From Odoribacter sp. (GTDB lineage: Bacteria; Bacteroidota; Bacteroidia; Bacteroidales; Marinifilaceae), in NCBI GenBank assembly GCA_020024465.1, contig JAHHTT010000047.1, forward strand, positions 1-16,857: 16,857 bases of DNA, in the 5' to 3' direction. Position 1 is the first letter of the stretch. The number at the start of each line of letters is the position of its first letter. The notes beneath the pieces were generated by a model. That model ran no database searches, had not been told where the DNA came from, and saw only the letters and a list, made by a program, of their open reading frames with translations. A program made the translations under genes and the position numbers. Of the stretch, positions 1 to 7,890 are shown in pieces.

Positions 1-1025
1 TCAATCATTAGATTCATATAAGGAGGTTCATTTAGAGAGGCGAATAGCTTTTGTGGAAGGGATGCAATATCAATCACTTCAGAATACAGTATGTTATCTG
101 TTTTCTGACATTCCCCATGGGAAATATGGAAAGTTCCCTGATTGAGCGGTAAAATATTGTCTGAAATGCAGAACGTTTCTTCTAAGTGTGGATGGGTGAC
201 TGCATAATGTTGCAGTAAGCTTTCTAAGTGAATGATACGTGCCATACCGTATGGTTGTGCTGTTTGAGAATTGTATGGGGTGCGGTAGATTGTGCGGGAT
301 ATTTTTCCGTTGTTGGCCGCTGCCGTGAGCAGTTGGTTGGAAATATCCAGAGTATTATAAAGCAGTTCCTTTACAGTAATTTCTGATTCTTGGCTTGTAG
401 CTAGTGCCATGCCGCAAATGGAATAGGGAGTTTGTAAAGAACGGGCTAAAATTAACTTTCCGCCTGATAGATAAAGGTCGCCTAATATGGTTTGGTAGTC
501 TTCAAATGTATGTTCTATGTAGCAAGGTTTGTCTTGCATTTTTTTTGAAAAATATCTGTAGCTTTCTTGTATTATTGATTGTTTTGGCTGAGTTATGATT
601 TCTATTTTGTGATTGGGATTGATTGCGAGTGTTGGCTGCCAAAGATTTGTGGATTTATAGAAAATTGTCGTATATCCTAATTTTGCATAATATTCATATA
701 ACCAATCTTCTGCCGGAATAAGAGTTGATAGAGCAATTTTCTGTTCATACATTTTTTGAAATCCTTTTTTTAGCAAGCGAGTCATCAATCCTCTGTTTCG
801 TACAGTTTTAGCAGTGCAAGCTCCTGATATATAGTAAGTCATAAATGTCTTATGCTCCCAGACAAGAGGATAGGGAAGCATCAGATAGGCAGATAAAGCT
901 TCTCCATTTTCTGTATAGAGCATGGAATTTTCATTCCGATATTTCCGTTCAAAATAAAATTGGATGAATTCTTCTGAATCATGGAAGCATTGTTGCCATA
1001 ATTTCATGATACTTTGTTTTTTCAT
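1..1025 (-). CDS. Eis-like GNAT N-acetyltransferase (3' end outside window)
   Basis: This reading frame is open for 341 codons from the ATG at 1023-1025 to the window edge, so its stop lies outside. The N-terminal half is a GNAT fold. Residues about 60-80 carry the acetyl-CoA motif TVRNRGLMTRLLKKG, and an EYYAKLGY segment follows about 40 residues later. The rest resembles the second GNAT-like lobe and C-terminal SCP2-like region of the Eis family. The last visible residues (FASLNEPPYMNLMI) look close to a family C terminus, so probably little is missing. Family members transfer acetyl groups from acetyl-CoA to amines, but the substrate here cannot be read. It starts 11 bases after the DUF2156 gene, so the two are probably cotranscribed. 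M7 (MKLWQQ) is an alternative start. The family call is fairly sure; the function is not. Confidence 0.8.
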   Translation of the reverse strand, partial: MKKQSIMKLWQQCFHDSEEFIQFYFERKYRNENSMLYTENGEALSAYLMLPYPLVWEHKTFMTYYISGACTAKTVRNRGLMTRLLKKGFQKMYEQKIALSTLIPAEDWLYEYYAKLGYTTIFYKSTNLWQPTLAINPNHKIEIITQPKQSIIQESYRYFSKKMQDKPCYIEHTFEDYQTILGDLYLSGGKLILARSLQTPYSICGMALATSQESEITVKELLYNTLDISNQLLTAAANNGKISRTIYRTPYNSQTAQPYGMARIIHLESLLQHYAVTHPHLEETFCISDNILPLNQGTFHISHGECQKTDNILYSEVIDIASLPQKLFASLNEPPYMNLMI

Positions 1026-1036
1026 AATATTTCTCT

Positions 1037-1930
1037 TTAGGGTTTAAATAAAGCTCGAGCCTTTTTCAGCAGTTTGGTCGGATGGTAGGATAGTTTTGCC
1101 TGTCGCAATCCTGATATCCCTAAATCTTCTTCCCGATTTAGATAGGTGTATTGTTCCGGTAAGGAAGCAGCAAAGAGCTGATTAATGGCACTGTATGATC
1201 CGTCGATACTGATGTCTGCTTTTTCGTAATGTACTCCAAAAGTATTATGGTTGATGGGGTATCCAAAGGTAAAGGCTATAATTTTTCCTTCAATTCGGAT
1301 AATAGAACCGGTCAGGTTTAATTCGTTCCAATGTTTGAATGCTGTTGTCAGGGAGCGACGTTCATTGAGAATATTGTTATTTTCGATGTATCCGTGTCTC
1401 ATACACCAGGCTGCCTCAAATTCCAAACATTCCGGGATTGCAGAAGGCGTTAGCGCTTCGTAAATGTATTTGTAGTTTTTACGAAATTTATTGATATGAT
1501 TGCGTTTCGGTTGATAGTTTTTCCCTTTTAGCTCAGCTAAATCCTGACGTGTGTAGATATAGTCGAAATAATCTCTGTCTTCTAAATACTCCCAATGTCC
1601 AGGATTATATTGTTCCAGCTTTTCTTGAAGAATCGGAGTTACTCCACGAAGATAAAGATTTTCTTTTGTAAGACTTGTTCTTTCTTTCAACTCTTCTAAA
1701 ATCGGTGACAAATTATCTGTTCCCAAAGGAAGGAAATATTCATGTTCTTTTTCCGAATTAGAGAATCGAATAACCAGGCTGTTTTGGATGATGGCATAAC
1801 TTGATTCTGTCTGAAAATGCCATGTGAACAAATTGGCAAAAGAAAGGTCACAATCCTGTTCATTTGAAGTAATAATATAAGAGTCTATTAAATCTTTGTC
1901 TTTGGTTTCTATTGGTTTAAATTCATTCAT
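1037..1930 (-). CDS. DUF2156 / phosphatidylglycerol lysyltransferase C-terminal-like protein
   Basis: This 297-residue soluble protein has no signal peptide or membrane segment. I start it at the ATG at 1928-1930 (MNEFKPIETKDKDLI), which matches how this Bacteroidales family begins. An upstream in-frame ATG at 1979-1981 would add 17 unrelated residues and lies inside a putative operator. DUF2156 hallmarks are the CDLSFANLFTWHF segment near residue 30, a RNHINKF block at about 143-149, and a C-terminal GISGLRQAKLSYHP block at about 272-285. The domain has a double GNAT fold and is shared with the catalytic part of MprF, which moves an aminoacyl group from tRNA to a lipid. Here the MprF membrane part is absent, so lipid aminoacylation is only one possibility. 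The gene is paired with the downstream Eis-like acetyltransferase. Confidence 0.85.
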   Translation of the reverse strand: MNEFKPIETKDKDLIDSYIITSNEQDCDLSFANLFTWHFQTESSYAIIQNSLVIRFSNSEKEHEYFLPLGTDNLSPILEELKERTSLTKENLYLRGVTPILQEKLEQYNPGHWEYLEDRDYFDYIYTRQDLAELKGKNYQPKRNHINKFRKNYKYIYEALTPSAIPECLEFEAAWCMRHGYIENNNILNERRSLTTAFKHWNELNLTGSIIRIEGKIIAFTFGYPINHNTFGVHYEKADISIDGSYSAINQLFAASLPEQYTYLNREEDLGISGLRQAKLSYHPTKLLKKARALFKP

Positions 1931-1974
1931 ACACCTGATAATTTGTTGATGCGAATGTATTTTATTTTTAGTTA

Positions 1975-2007
1975 TTTGCATACAAATCTGATATATTTTT
2001 ATGCAAA
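1975..2007 (-). promoter_or_regulatory. Inverted repeat TTTGCATA-N17-TATGCAAA upstream of the DUF2156 gene
   Basis: A perfect 8-base inverted repeat has arms at 1975-1982 and 2000-2007. Between the arms, on the minus strand, lies CAGATTTG (1983-1990), a one-mismatch version of the Bacteroidetes -7 element TAnnTTTG. No good -33 element sits at the usual spacing. The position, 45-77 bases upstream of the chosen start codon, would suit an operator. The repeat is seen directly; the regulatory role is inference. Confidence 0.35.
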
Positions 2008-2038
2008 CGAATTCAGAAATGAAAAGTTTGGAGGAATT

Positions 2039-2074
2039 AAAAAAACGGAAGGTGAGTGTTGCCCAACCTTCCGT
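2039..2074 (-). terminator. Intrinsic terminator after the PepSY-like gene
   Basis: Stem arms at 2045-2053 (acggaaggt) and 2066-2074 (accttccgt) pair perfectly over 9 bases around a 12-base loop. On the minus strand the stem is followed by a run of six further T residues (2039-2044). It begins 27 bases past the stop codon of the PepSY-like gene and separates that gene from the DUF2156 gene. Confidence 0.85.
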
Positions 2075-2101
2075 ATAGGATTATAATACAAAGTTTTCTT
2101 T

Positions 2102-2941
2102 TTATCGGATAATTTCACCTTTTAAATTTACTTTGATTTTAAATTCGTGCTCTCCTTTTTCTAATTCGAATACGTAGTAAGTACCTGTTGGTGTTTCATA
2201 TTTTTCGATGTCGTCAATTTTGTGATTTTTATATTCGTTTTTGATAGTTGTAAGGACAATTTCTTCAACATCAGTTTTCTTTACTTCATAGTTGGTATTT
2301 ATCCATGAATTTGTGTTGTCATATACGACTTCCTTCACGATGTTGTTTTCTATGATTTCGATTTCGATGAATCCATCCTCAACATCTGTTTCAATAATTT
2401 GTGCATTGGGATATTTTATTTTTACGAGTTCGATTACGGTTTGAATTTTTACATTGGGTATGTAATCTTCGTATTCATCATCGTTATCATCTGGAATTGC
2501 TTTAACCAATATCCCATTTTTTGTGAAGATTAAATCCAATTCTTTTTCACCTTGTTCTACTTCAATAATATAAATTCCTTCAATATTCAAGCGTTCTATA
2601 TAATCCACATCTTCAACTTTCCATTTGTTGTAAATGCTATTATTGAATGCTTCACGTACTGTAGCATCAGGAATATTGTCTAATGATTCGTACTCTGTTT
2701 TAGTCATATACAGCAGACCGTTCTGATCGAACCAAGCATTGATTTCGCAGCCGTTATTTACGAATTTTGCAACAGAGTAATTTTTTTTGAGTTTCCAGAT
2801 AGCTTTGGAAGCATGAGGAAACTTACTTTCGAATGCTTTGGTTATAATGGTATTGGGGTGATATGAATTTTTATCATCATCACAGGCTGTCAATGAAAAT
2901 AGGAATAATCCTGTCAATAGTGCTAATAATAACTTGCTCAT
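2102..2941 (-). CDS. PepSY-like domain lipoprotein
   Basis: The start is taken at the ATG at 2939-2941 (MSKLLLALLTG), giving 279 residues with a signal peptide and lipobox LTAC at C20. The frame stays open 28 codons upstream, but that extension would bury the signal peptide. The mature protein is very acidic and consists of repeated units of the PepSY-like type (PF11396 style). Each has an alpha-helical KYPxA-like start, then paired beta strands ending in FDxNG or its equivalent. Two complete pairs are visible, at about 30-135 and 160-279. CDDDK directly after the lipidation site resembles the acidic signal that sends Bacteroidetes lipoproteins to the cell surface, so surface exposure is possible. 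Such proteins are often called beta-lactamase-inhibitor-like because of the fold; no function is known. It is a single-gene unit with its own terminator. Confidence 0.8.
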   Translation of the reverse strand: MSKLLLALLTGLFLFSLTACDDDKNSYHPNTIITKAFESKFPHASKAIWKLKKNYSVAKFVNNGCEINAWFDQNGLLYMTKTEYESLDNIPDATVREAFNNSIYNKWKVEDVDYIERLNIEGIYIIEVEQGEKELDLIFTKNGILVKAIPDDNDDEYEDYIPNVKIQTVIELVKIKYPNAQIIETDVEDGFIEIEIIENNIVKEVVYDNTNSWINTNYEVKKTDVEEIVLTTIKNEYKNHKIDDIEKYETPTGTYYVFELEKGEHEFKIKVNLKGEIIR

Positions 2942-3040
2942 GGTAGTTGTTTTTTTGAGTGTTTTGTAATTTAGTTTATATCCATATGAGTTTTTATCGA
3001 TATTTGTTTTTTTGTTAAATCCCATTTTATTGCCATTGAC

Positions 3041-3072
3041 AAAAAGAATTTTTATATTCTAAAAATCTTTTT
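3041..3072. repeat. AT-rich imperfect inverted repeat in the leader of the PepSY-like gene
   Basis: Arms at 3041-3054 and 3060-3072 are reverse complements except for one extra A, with a 5-base centre. It lies 100-131 bases upstream of the lipoprotein start, in a gap of about 200 bases that otherwise shows no recognisable promoter. It may be an operator, a leader hairpin or chance in AT-rich DNA. Confidence 0.35.
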
Positions 3073-3142
3073 CCTATGGTAGGCGATGAAATTTTTTGTT
3101 CTTTTAGAAAAATTTTCGGATTTTGTAAAATCGTTGTAGTGT

Positions 3143-3174
3143 AAAAAACAGGTAGTCTGGTAAGGCTACCTGTT
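3143..3174 (-). terminator. Intrinsic terminator after the small beta-barrel gene
   Basis: Arms at 3147-3155 (aacaggtag) and 3166-3174 (ctacctgtt) form a perfect 9-base stem with a 10-base loop. On the minus strand it is followed by a T run that includes the end of the stem (six T from 3148 to 3143). It begins 23 bases after the stop of the barrel gene and closes the methyltransferase-barrel unit. Confidence 0.85.
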
Positions 3175-3197
3175 TGGGTCGTAGAGGGAATAATGGA

Positions 3198-3785
3198 TTA
3201 AATAATTTTAAGTCCCAATGTGAAATTGTAGGAACGGGGAGCTTTTAACTCGTGAGCCATTTTGTGGAATCCTTTTTCATAGTCGACATCAAATGTCAGT
3301 TTCCAAACATCAATACCTATTCCTACTTTACCACTCCAGTTGGATTTGTTCGGGTCAATTTCGTTACTCAGTTTTTTTAGATTTTTTAATTTTCCTACAG
3401 AATATTGAGGTCCAAGGAAAAGACGGATTTTTGCAATAGAAAGATCTACTAATTGAACTCCTAACATTATTGGAATTTCAAAAGCGTTGTTTTTGATGGT
3501 ATAGCTGGGACGATTAGGGTTTTGCTGTGTTGTTTTACCTTCAGCGATACTTTTCTTTTGGGCAAAGTTGATTGCCGGTTCCAGATAAAGGCGCCCCAGG
3601 TTGATACGCATAAAGGCTCCGAGCATATAGCCCTGGTCTGCACGGGAACCATGTACACTGGTCAAGTCACGGAAATTGATACGGTTGCTGGAAACTCCAC
3701 CATGAATACCGATATTGATGGGCATTTCAGCCTTTACGGCATATCCGATTACGCATGCAAATAATAATAATGCTAGTTTTTTCAT
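3198..3785 (-). CDS. Small outer-membrane beta-barrel protein (PorT/OMP_b-brl_2-like)
   Basis: The start is taken at the ATG at 3783-3785 (MKKLALLLF), giving 195 residues. The longer open frame upstream overlaps the methyltransferase gene and would put 39 polar residues before the signal peptide. Residues 1-19 form a type I signal peptide with likely cleavage after VKA. The mature part alternates polar and hydrophobic residues in strands: IGIHGGVSSNRINF, GYMLGAFMRINL, RLYLEPAINF, IRLFLGPQYSVG and a final YNFTLGLKII. This is the pattern of 8-stranded barrels of the Bacteroidetes PorT-like family. The role is unknown; it may be structural or a porin. It follows the RNA methyltransferase after 28 bases with no promoter visible between them, so they are probably cotranscribed. 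Confidence 0.8.
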   Translation of the reverse strand: MKKLALLLFACVIGYAVKAEMPINIGIHGGVSSNRINFRDLTSVHGSRADQGYMLGAFMRINLGRLYLEPAINFAQKKSIAEGKTTQQNPNRPSYTIKNNAFEIPIMLGVQLVDLSIAKIRLFLGPQYSVGKLKNLKKLSNEIDPNKSNWSGKVGIGIDVWKLTFDVDYEKGFHKMAHELKAPRSYNFTLGLKII

Positions 3786-3813
3786 GTTGTTTTTTTTATG
3801 TTTAACTTTATTT

Positions 3814-4578
3814 TTAGTAAATTCTTCTTTTGAATTCAGATAAAATGATTCCGGTGGCAACGCCGACATTGAGCGATTCTGTAGCTTTTTCAGTTGTGGC
3901 AAAGCCGGGAATGGTCAGTCGAATATTGGTTAGAGGCACTAGTTCTGGTGAAATACCTTTTCCTTCGTTACCCATGATAATCAGTCCGCGTGTGGACAAT
4001 GTCGTCGTATAAATATTTTCACCATCTAAAAATGTGCCAAAAATAGGATAATCATAGGATTTTAACTTTTGAATTGCTTGTGAGAGTTCTAAATAATAGG
4101 GATGTACTCTGAATATGGCACCCATACTTGCCTGTATGCATTTGGGATTATATACATTGGCGCAGTCGCGGTCGCAAAGTATGTGCCGAATGCCAAACCA
4201 GTCGGCAACGCGCAGGATGGTGCCTAAGTTGCCGGGATCTTGTATGCCGTTAAGTGCAAGGGCAAGAGTGGTGCTGACCTTTTCTTGTGAATAGTGGTAA
4301 ACGGGTATTTCTGCTAATGCAATGACTTCTGGCAGGGATTGGAAATTGGATATGGCATGCATTTCTTGAGGGGAGGCTTCCAATATACTAATGTCTGAAA
4401 GGTGAGGACCATTGGATTTTATCCATTGTGAAAAAGCAATGATATATCTGATTTTCAGATGAGATTGAAGAAGTTCGCCGACGAGTTTGGTCCCTTCGAT
4501 TTTGAAGAGATTATATTTTTCCCTGAATTTCTTTTTTTCAAGGTTTTGGACTATTTTTGTTACCTGTTTGCTTAACAT
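3814..4578 (-). CDS. TrmH/SpoU family RNA 2'-O-methyltransferase
   Basis: This 254-residue protein has a normal length for the family. Residues 1-90 form the SpoU substrate-binding domain, with FKIEGTKLVGELL near the start. The SPOUT catalytic domain follows with all three motifs. Motif 1 is NGIQDPGNLGTILRVADWFG (110-129). Motif 2 is GLIIMGNEGKGIS (198-210). Motif 3 includes TIPG and TESLNVGVATGIIL (222-246). These proteins fold into a trefoil knot, dimerise and use S-adenosylmethionine to methylate a ribose 2'-OH in tRNA or rRNA. The exact nucleotide cannot be assigned; RlmB-like or TsnR-like activity is possible. It is divergent from the first TamL gene, with 43 bases between start codons. 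Confidence 0.92.
   Translation of the reverse strand: MLSKQVTKIVQNLEKKKFREKYNLFKIEGTKLVGELLQSHLKIRYIIAFSQWIKSNGPHLSDISILEASPQEMHAISNFQSLPEVIALAEIPVYHYSQEKVSTTLALALNGIQDPGNLGTILRVADWFGIRHILCDRDCANVYNPKCIQASMGAIFRVHPYYLELSQAIQKLKSYDYPIFGTFLDGENIYTTTLSTRGLIIMGNEGKGISPELVPLTNIRLTIPGFATTEKATESLNVGVATGIILSEFKRRIY
4528..4559 (+). promoter_or_regulatory. Possible promoter for the TamL1 operon
   Basis: TTTC (4528-4531) is followed after 20 bases by TATTTTTG (4552-4559), an exact match to the Bacteroidetes -7 element TAnnTTTG. Transcription would begin near 4566, about 55 bases before the TTG start. It lies inside the start of the divergent methyltransferase gene. The bases after it, TTACC, resemble those after the response-regulator promoter. 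Confidence 0.4.
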
Positions 4579-4597
4579 AATGTATCATGTTTCGGTA

Positions 4598-4630
4598 CAA
4601 AAATAGTAACATTTTTGATAATTGAAGAAA
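4598..4630 (-). promoter_or_regulatory. Promoter for the methyltransferase-barrel unit
   Basis: On the minus strand TTTC (4630-4627) is followed after 21 bases by TATTTTTG (4605-4598), an exact TAnnTTTG match. It lies about 20 bases upstream of the methyltransferase ATG, leaving a short leader. The -33 element overlaps the first codons of TamL1, so the divergent promoters share this small region. Confidence 0.5.
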
Positions 4631-6934
4631 GATATTCTATATAAGATTATATTGCCTTATTGTCTTTTTGTATTCTTTTGCTCTTGTGCTCCGACCAAAT
4701 ATCTGGAAGAGAATGATTATTTGCTGAATCGGATTAAGATTATGACAGACAATAAGGATGTGAGTATTTCGGAGTTGAAGAAAACTGTCAGGCAAAAACC
4801 GAATACAAGAATTTTGGGTGTGGCACGTTTCCATTTGGGAATATATAATCTTAGTGGTCGCAATGGAGAAAAAAGGTTTAATAAGTGGTTGAGGAAAATA
4901 GGAGAGGAACCGGTTGTTTATGATTCGTTTTTAACAGAACGGAGTGTTGAGCAATTGAAGTTGTATTTGAATAATAAAGGGTATTACAATGCGGAAGTGA
5001 TGGACTCTGTCCGGTTTTATAAGCATAAGGCTGATGTCGAATATCGTATTAGTATGGGGGATCGGGTTCGTGTCGGAGAACTTTCTTTTCGAGCAGATTC
5101 AGGAGTTGCTGAGATATATTCACTGAATACGCCTTTATACCAAATAGTGATGAGAGATACTTCCCATTCGTTGTTGAAACGCAATATGCCGATGGATGTG
5201 GATATATTGGAGAAAGAACGAGAGCGGGTGACGGAATTATTGCGGGGCAATGGTTATTATAATTTTTCAAAAAATCTTATTCAGTATTATGCAGACACGG
5301 TGAATGTGGATGCCGGAAATGCAAATTTGTCAATGGGAATAATCAACAGTCTGCCAGATAGTAATGCTTATAAAACATATGTTATTGGTGAAATTCAGGT
5401 GAATATGGATTATGATCCTATTTTGGCTGGAGAGCCGGAAGCGGAAGTGTATGCAAAGGAAATGTATGGCAATTATGAGGTGTTGTATAATAAAAATTTG
5501 AAGATTAAGCCACAGGTGGTATTGGAAAGTATTCAATTTGAATGTGGCGAATTATATGATGTTAAAAAGGTTGTGAGTTCTTATGCCCGTTTGCAGGCAT
5601 TGAATCTGTTTAAGTTTGTCAATATTCTTTTCCAAGAGAGGACAGACACACAAGGAGGTTTGTGTCTAGACTGTAAGATTCAATTGACTCCAATGAAAAG
5701 GCAGGCATATAATGTATTTTTGGAAGGGACGAATAATTCTGGAAACATTGGAGTAGGAGGGAACTTTTTATATAATCATAAAAATATTTTTCATGGAGGG
5801 GAAAATCTGAGAGTGAGTGTATGGGGGGCATTGAGAAAAGAAAAATTGAAAGAAAATGAAATATTCAGTACTACGGAAGTTGGAGCAGAATTGAGACTGG
5901 TGACTCCGCAATTCTGGTTGCCGGTGTTCCGTTTGGCTGAATTTCGTCGTGATTATGCTCCCAAGACATTTATCTCGTTGTCATATAGCCAGGAGAGAAC
6001 TCAATTTTATCGAAGGAAAGTGGCGAGTGCAAAATTCGGTTATCTTTGGAAACGAACGGATAACAAATGGAATTATAGTTTCGATTTATTAGATTTGAAT
6101 TACGTAATGATGCCGAATGTGGATCGTGCCTTTATCGATGGATTGAAAAATCAATATATAAAGAGTACTTATACTGATCATCTGATATTGTCTGCCAATT
6201 TTTTAGCGATTTATACCGACCGTGCTGTCAATAGTACGGGGAGTTCCAATTATTTTAGAGTGAATATTGAAACGTCTGGTAATTTTTTGTTGGGAGTGAA
6301 CAAGTTATTGGGGAAAAAGCATTCGGAATTGAACGAAGAACGTTTTTATAAGGTTTTAGGTGTACGTTATGCTCAGTTTGTAAAAATGGATGGAGAGTAT
6401 CGTTTCAATCATTATATCAATCAGGCCAATACTCTTGTGTATCGTCTATTCTTAGGATGTGGATTCCCGTACGGGAATATGAAGGCACTACCGTTTGAAG
6501 AGGCCTATTATTGTGGCGGAGCCAATGATATCAGGGCATGGCATTCGCGGACTTTGGGACCCGGAGGTTTCCGGACAGAAGATAATTATCCGAATAGTGT
6601 GGGTGACTTTAAGTTAGAAGCGAATGTGGAATATCGTTTTAAATTGTTTTGGCTTCTGGAAGGAGTATTGTTTGCTGATGCCGGAAATGTATGGAATCTG
6701 AAAAATTATACGAATCGTCCGGATACTCAGCTGGCACCGGATTTTTATAAGCAAATCGCTGTGGGGATTGGATCCGGTTTGCGTGTTAATGTAACTTTTC
6801 TTCTTTTACGTTTTGATTGGGGATTTAAATTGCACGATCCTGCGCAATTGGAAGGACACAGGTTTGTTTTGTTTGATAAAAACAGTGGTTTCCGAAAGCC
6901 AGTCTGGAATATTGCAATCGGATATCCTTTTTAA
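4622..6934 (+). CDS. tamL: TamA/BamA-family outer-membrane lipoprotein (TamL paralogue 1)
   Basis: This 770-residue protein starts at TTG 4622. An in-frame stop lies immediately upstream, and a lipoprotein signal begins at once (MKKDILYKI). The lipobox cysteine is C22 (FFCSC followed by APTKYL). Residues about 23-350 are POTRA-like, with a TERSVEQLKLYLNNKGYYNAEV helix-strand unit, a second unit near RERVTELLRGNGYYNF and a third near 300-335. Residues about 360-770 form the 16-strand Omp85 barrel. Its loop-6 motif is IRAW (637-640), where BamA and TamA have VRGY/F. The chain ends in NIAIGYPF, with the terminal aromatic expected of a barrel-assembly signal. TamL proteins are the lipid-anchored TamA counterparts of Bacteroidetes and act with TamB. 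The histidine kinase follows after 14 bases. A BamA-type role is less likely because of the lipid anchor and few POTRAs. Confidence 0.88.
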   Translation: MKKDILYKIILPYCLFVFFCSCAPTKYLEENDYLLNRIKIMTDNKDVSISELKKTVRQKPNTRILGVARFHLGIYNLSGRNGEKRFNKWLRKIGEEPVVYDSFLTERSVEQLKLYLNNKGYYNAEVMDSVRFYKHKADVEYRISMGDRVRVGELSFRADSGVAEIYSLNTPLYQIVMRDTSHSLLKRNMPMDVDILEKERERVTELLRGNGYYNFSKNLIQYYADTVNVDAGNANLSMGIINSLPDSNAYKTYVIGEIQVNMDYDPILAGEPEAEVYAKEMYGNYEVLYNKNLKIKPQVVLESIQFECGELYDVKKVVSSYARLQALNLFKFVNILFQERTDTQGGLCLDCKIQLTPMKRQAYNVFLEGTNNSGNIGVGGNFLYNHKNIFHGGENLRVSVWGALRKEKLKENEIFSTTEVGAELRLVTPQFWLPVFRLAEFRRDYAPKTFISLSYSQERTQFYRRKVASAKFGYLWKRTDNKWNYSFDLLDLNYVMMPNVDRAFIDGLKNQYIKSTYTDHLILSANFLAIYTDRAVNSTGSSNYFRVNIETSGNFLLGVNKLLGKKHSELNEERFYKVLGVRYAQFVKMDGEYRFNHYINQANTLVYRLFLGCGFPYGNMKALPFEEAYYCGGANDIRAWHSRTLGPGGFRTEDNYPNSVGDFKLEANVEYRFKLFWLLEGVLFADAGNVWNLKNYTNRPDTQLAPDFYKQIAVGIGSGLRVNVTFLLLRFDWGFKLHDPAQLEGHRFVLFDKNSGFRKPVWNIAIGYPF

Positions 6935-6948
6935 TAATTGTTTTGATT

Positions 6949-7890
6949 ATGGTATCAATTGTTTTGGAATATGTGTCATTGGTGTTGCAGGTTTTTGCAG
7001 CTGTTATTGCTATCAGTTTGTTTAAACGGACGAAATTCAATTCATCTTGGATATTGATATCTATAGGTTTCCTCTTGATGGCTGTTTCGCGGGTATTGGA
7101 ATTGTGGCCTACAATTTATCCGGAAATGGAAGATCAGATGTCAATTGTACAACGCTGGTTAGCTTTTATTATTTCTTTGGTGTTATTGATAGGAGTGTTT
7201 TATATTCGTAAGATATTCCAGTTTATGCGACGTTTGGATGAGTTAAGGAGAGAAACAGAAAAGCGCGTTTTGGCTGCGGTGATTCGAACTGAAGAGCAGG
7301 AAAGACAACGTTTTGCAAAAGAATTGCATGATGGTTTGGGGCCTTTGTTAAGTGTAATCAAAATGTTGGTGTCTGGACTGGAAGGGATGAGTTCGGTGGA
7401 AACGAATGAAAAAATCAGACAGAATTTACGACAGGCTGTTGATGAAGCTATTATAGGAGTCCGAGATATTTCTGCCAATATCAGTCCGCATATTTTGAAT
7501 AATTTTGGATTGAAAGATGCCATTGAAGCTTTTATCAAGCGAATGGGGCAGACAGATGGCTTTAAAATTTGCTTTACAACAAATCTGATTAATGAGCGTT
7601 TTTCATATAATACGGAGGTCGTGATGTATAGAGTAGTGTGTGAATTGATAAACAACACTTTAAAGCATGCCGGAGCTTCATTTGTCGTGATTGATTTACA
7701 GTTGGATGATCATCAGCTTTTTTTTGAGTATACGGATAATGGTATTGGTTTTGATTTGGATGTTGCAGAACGTCACGGTGGAATGGGATTAAACAATATG
7801 CGTTATCGATTGCAGTCGGTGAACGGGAATATTGAAATTGTTAGCGAACAGGGGCGGGGAATGCGGGCTAATGCTTATGTCAGAGTTTGA
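6949..7890 (+). CDS. Membrane sensor histidine kinase (HisKA_3, NarX/DesK type)
   Basis: The start is taken at ATG 6949, giving 313 residues. A TTG at 6943 would add two residues. Three hydrophobic segments, at about 2-23, 33-52 and 68-90, are joined by short loops, so there is no periplasmic sensor domain and any signal is probably sensed in the membrane or cytoplasm. A short helical linker follows. The HisKA_3 dimerisation domain has the phospho-acceptor in ELHDGLGPLLS (H127). The ATPase domain has the N box ELINNTLKHA (N235/N236), the G1 box DNGIGFD (263-269) and the G2 box GGMGL (277-281). All catalytic motifs are intact. It autophosphorylates on the histidine and should pass phosphate to the response regulator encoded 47 bases downstream. 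It lies 14 bases after TamL1 with no promoter between them. Confidence 0.92.
   Translation: MVSIVLEYVSLVLQVFAAVIAISLFKRTKFNSSWILISIGFLLMAVSRVLELWPTIYPEMEDQMSIVQRWLAFIISLVLLIGVFYIRKIFQFMRRLDELRRETEKRVLAAVIRTEEQERQRFAKELHDGLGPLLSVIKMLVSGLEGMSSVETNEKIRQNLRQAVDEAIIGVRDISANISPHILNNFGLKDAIEAFIKRMGQTDGFKICFTTNLINERFSYNTEVVMYRVVCELINNTLKHAGASFVVIDLQLDDHQLFFEYTDNGIGFDLDVAERHGGMGLNNMRYRLQSVNGNIEIVSEQGRGMRANAYVRV

Noticed and set aside
404..598. 64-codon plus-strand open frame
   Set aside because: It is antisense to the continuous Eis-like acetyltransferase frame.
2942..3025. In-frame 28-codon N-terminal extension of the PepSY-like protein
   Set aside because: It would place a polar lysine-rich stretch before a complete lipoprotein signal peptide. 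The start at 2941 explains the protein better.
7200..7658. 152-codon minus-strand open frame
   Set aside because: It lies wholly inside the histidine kinase gene, whose catalytic motifs are intact. It is an antisense shadow.
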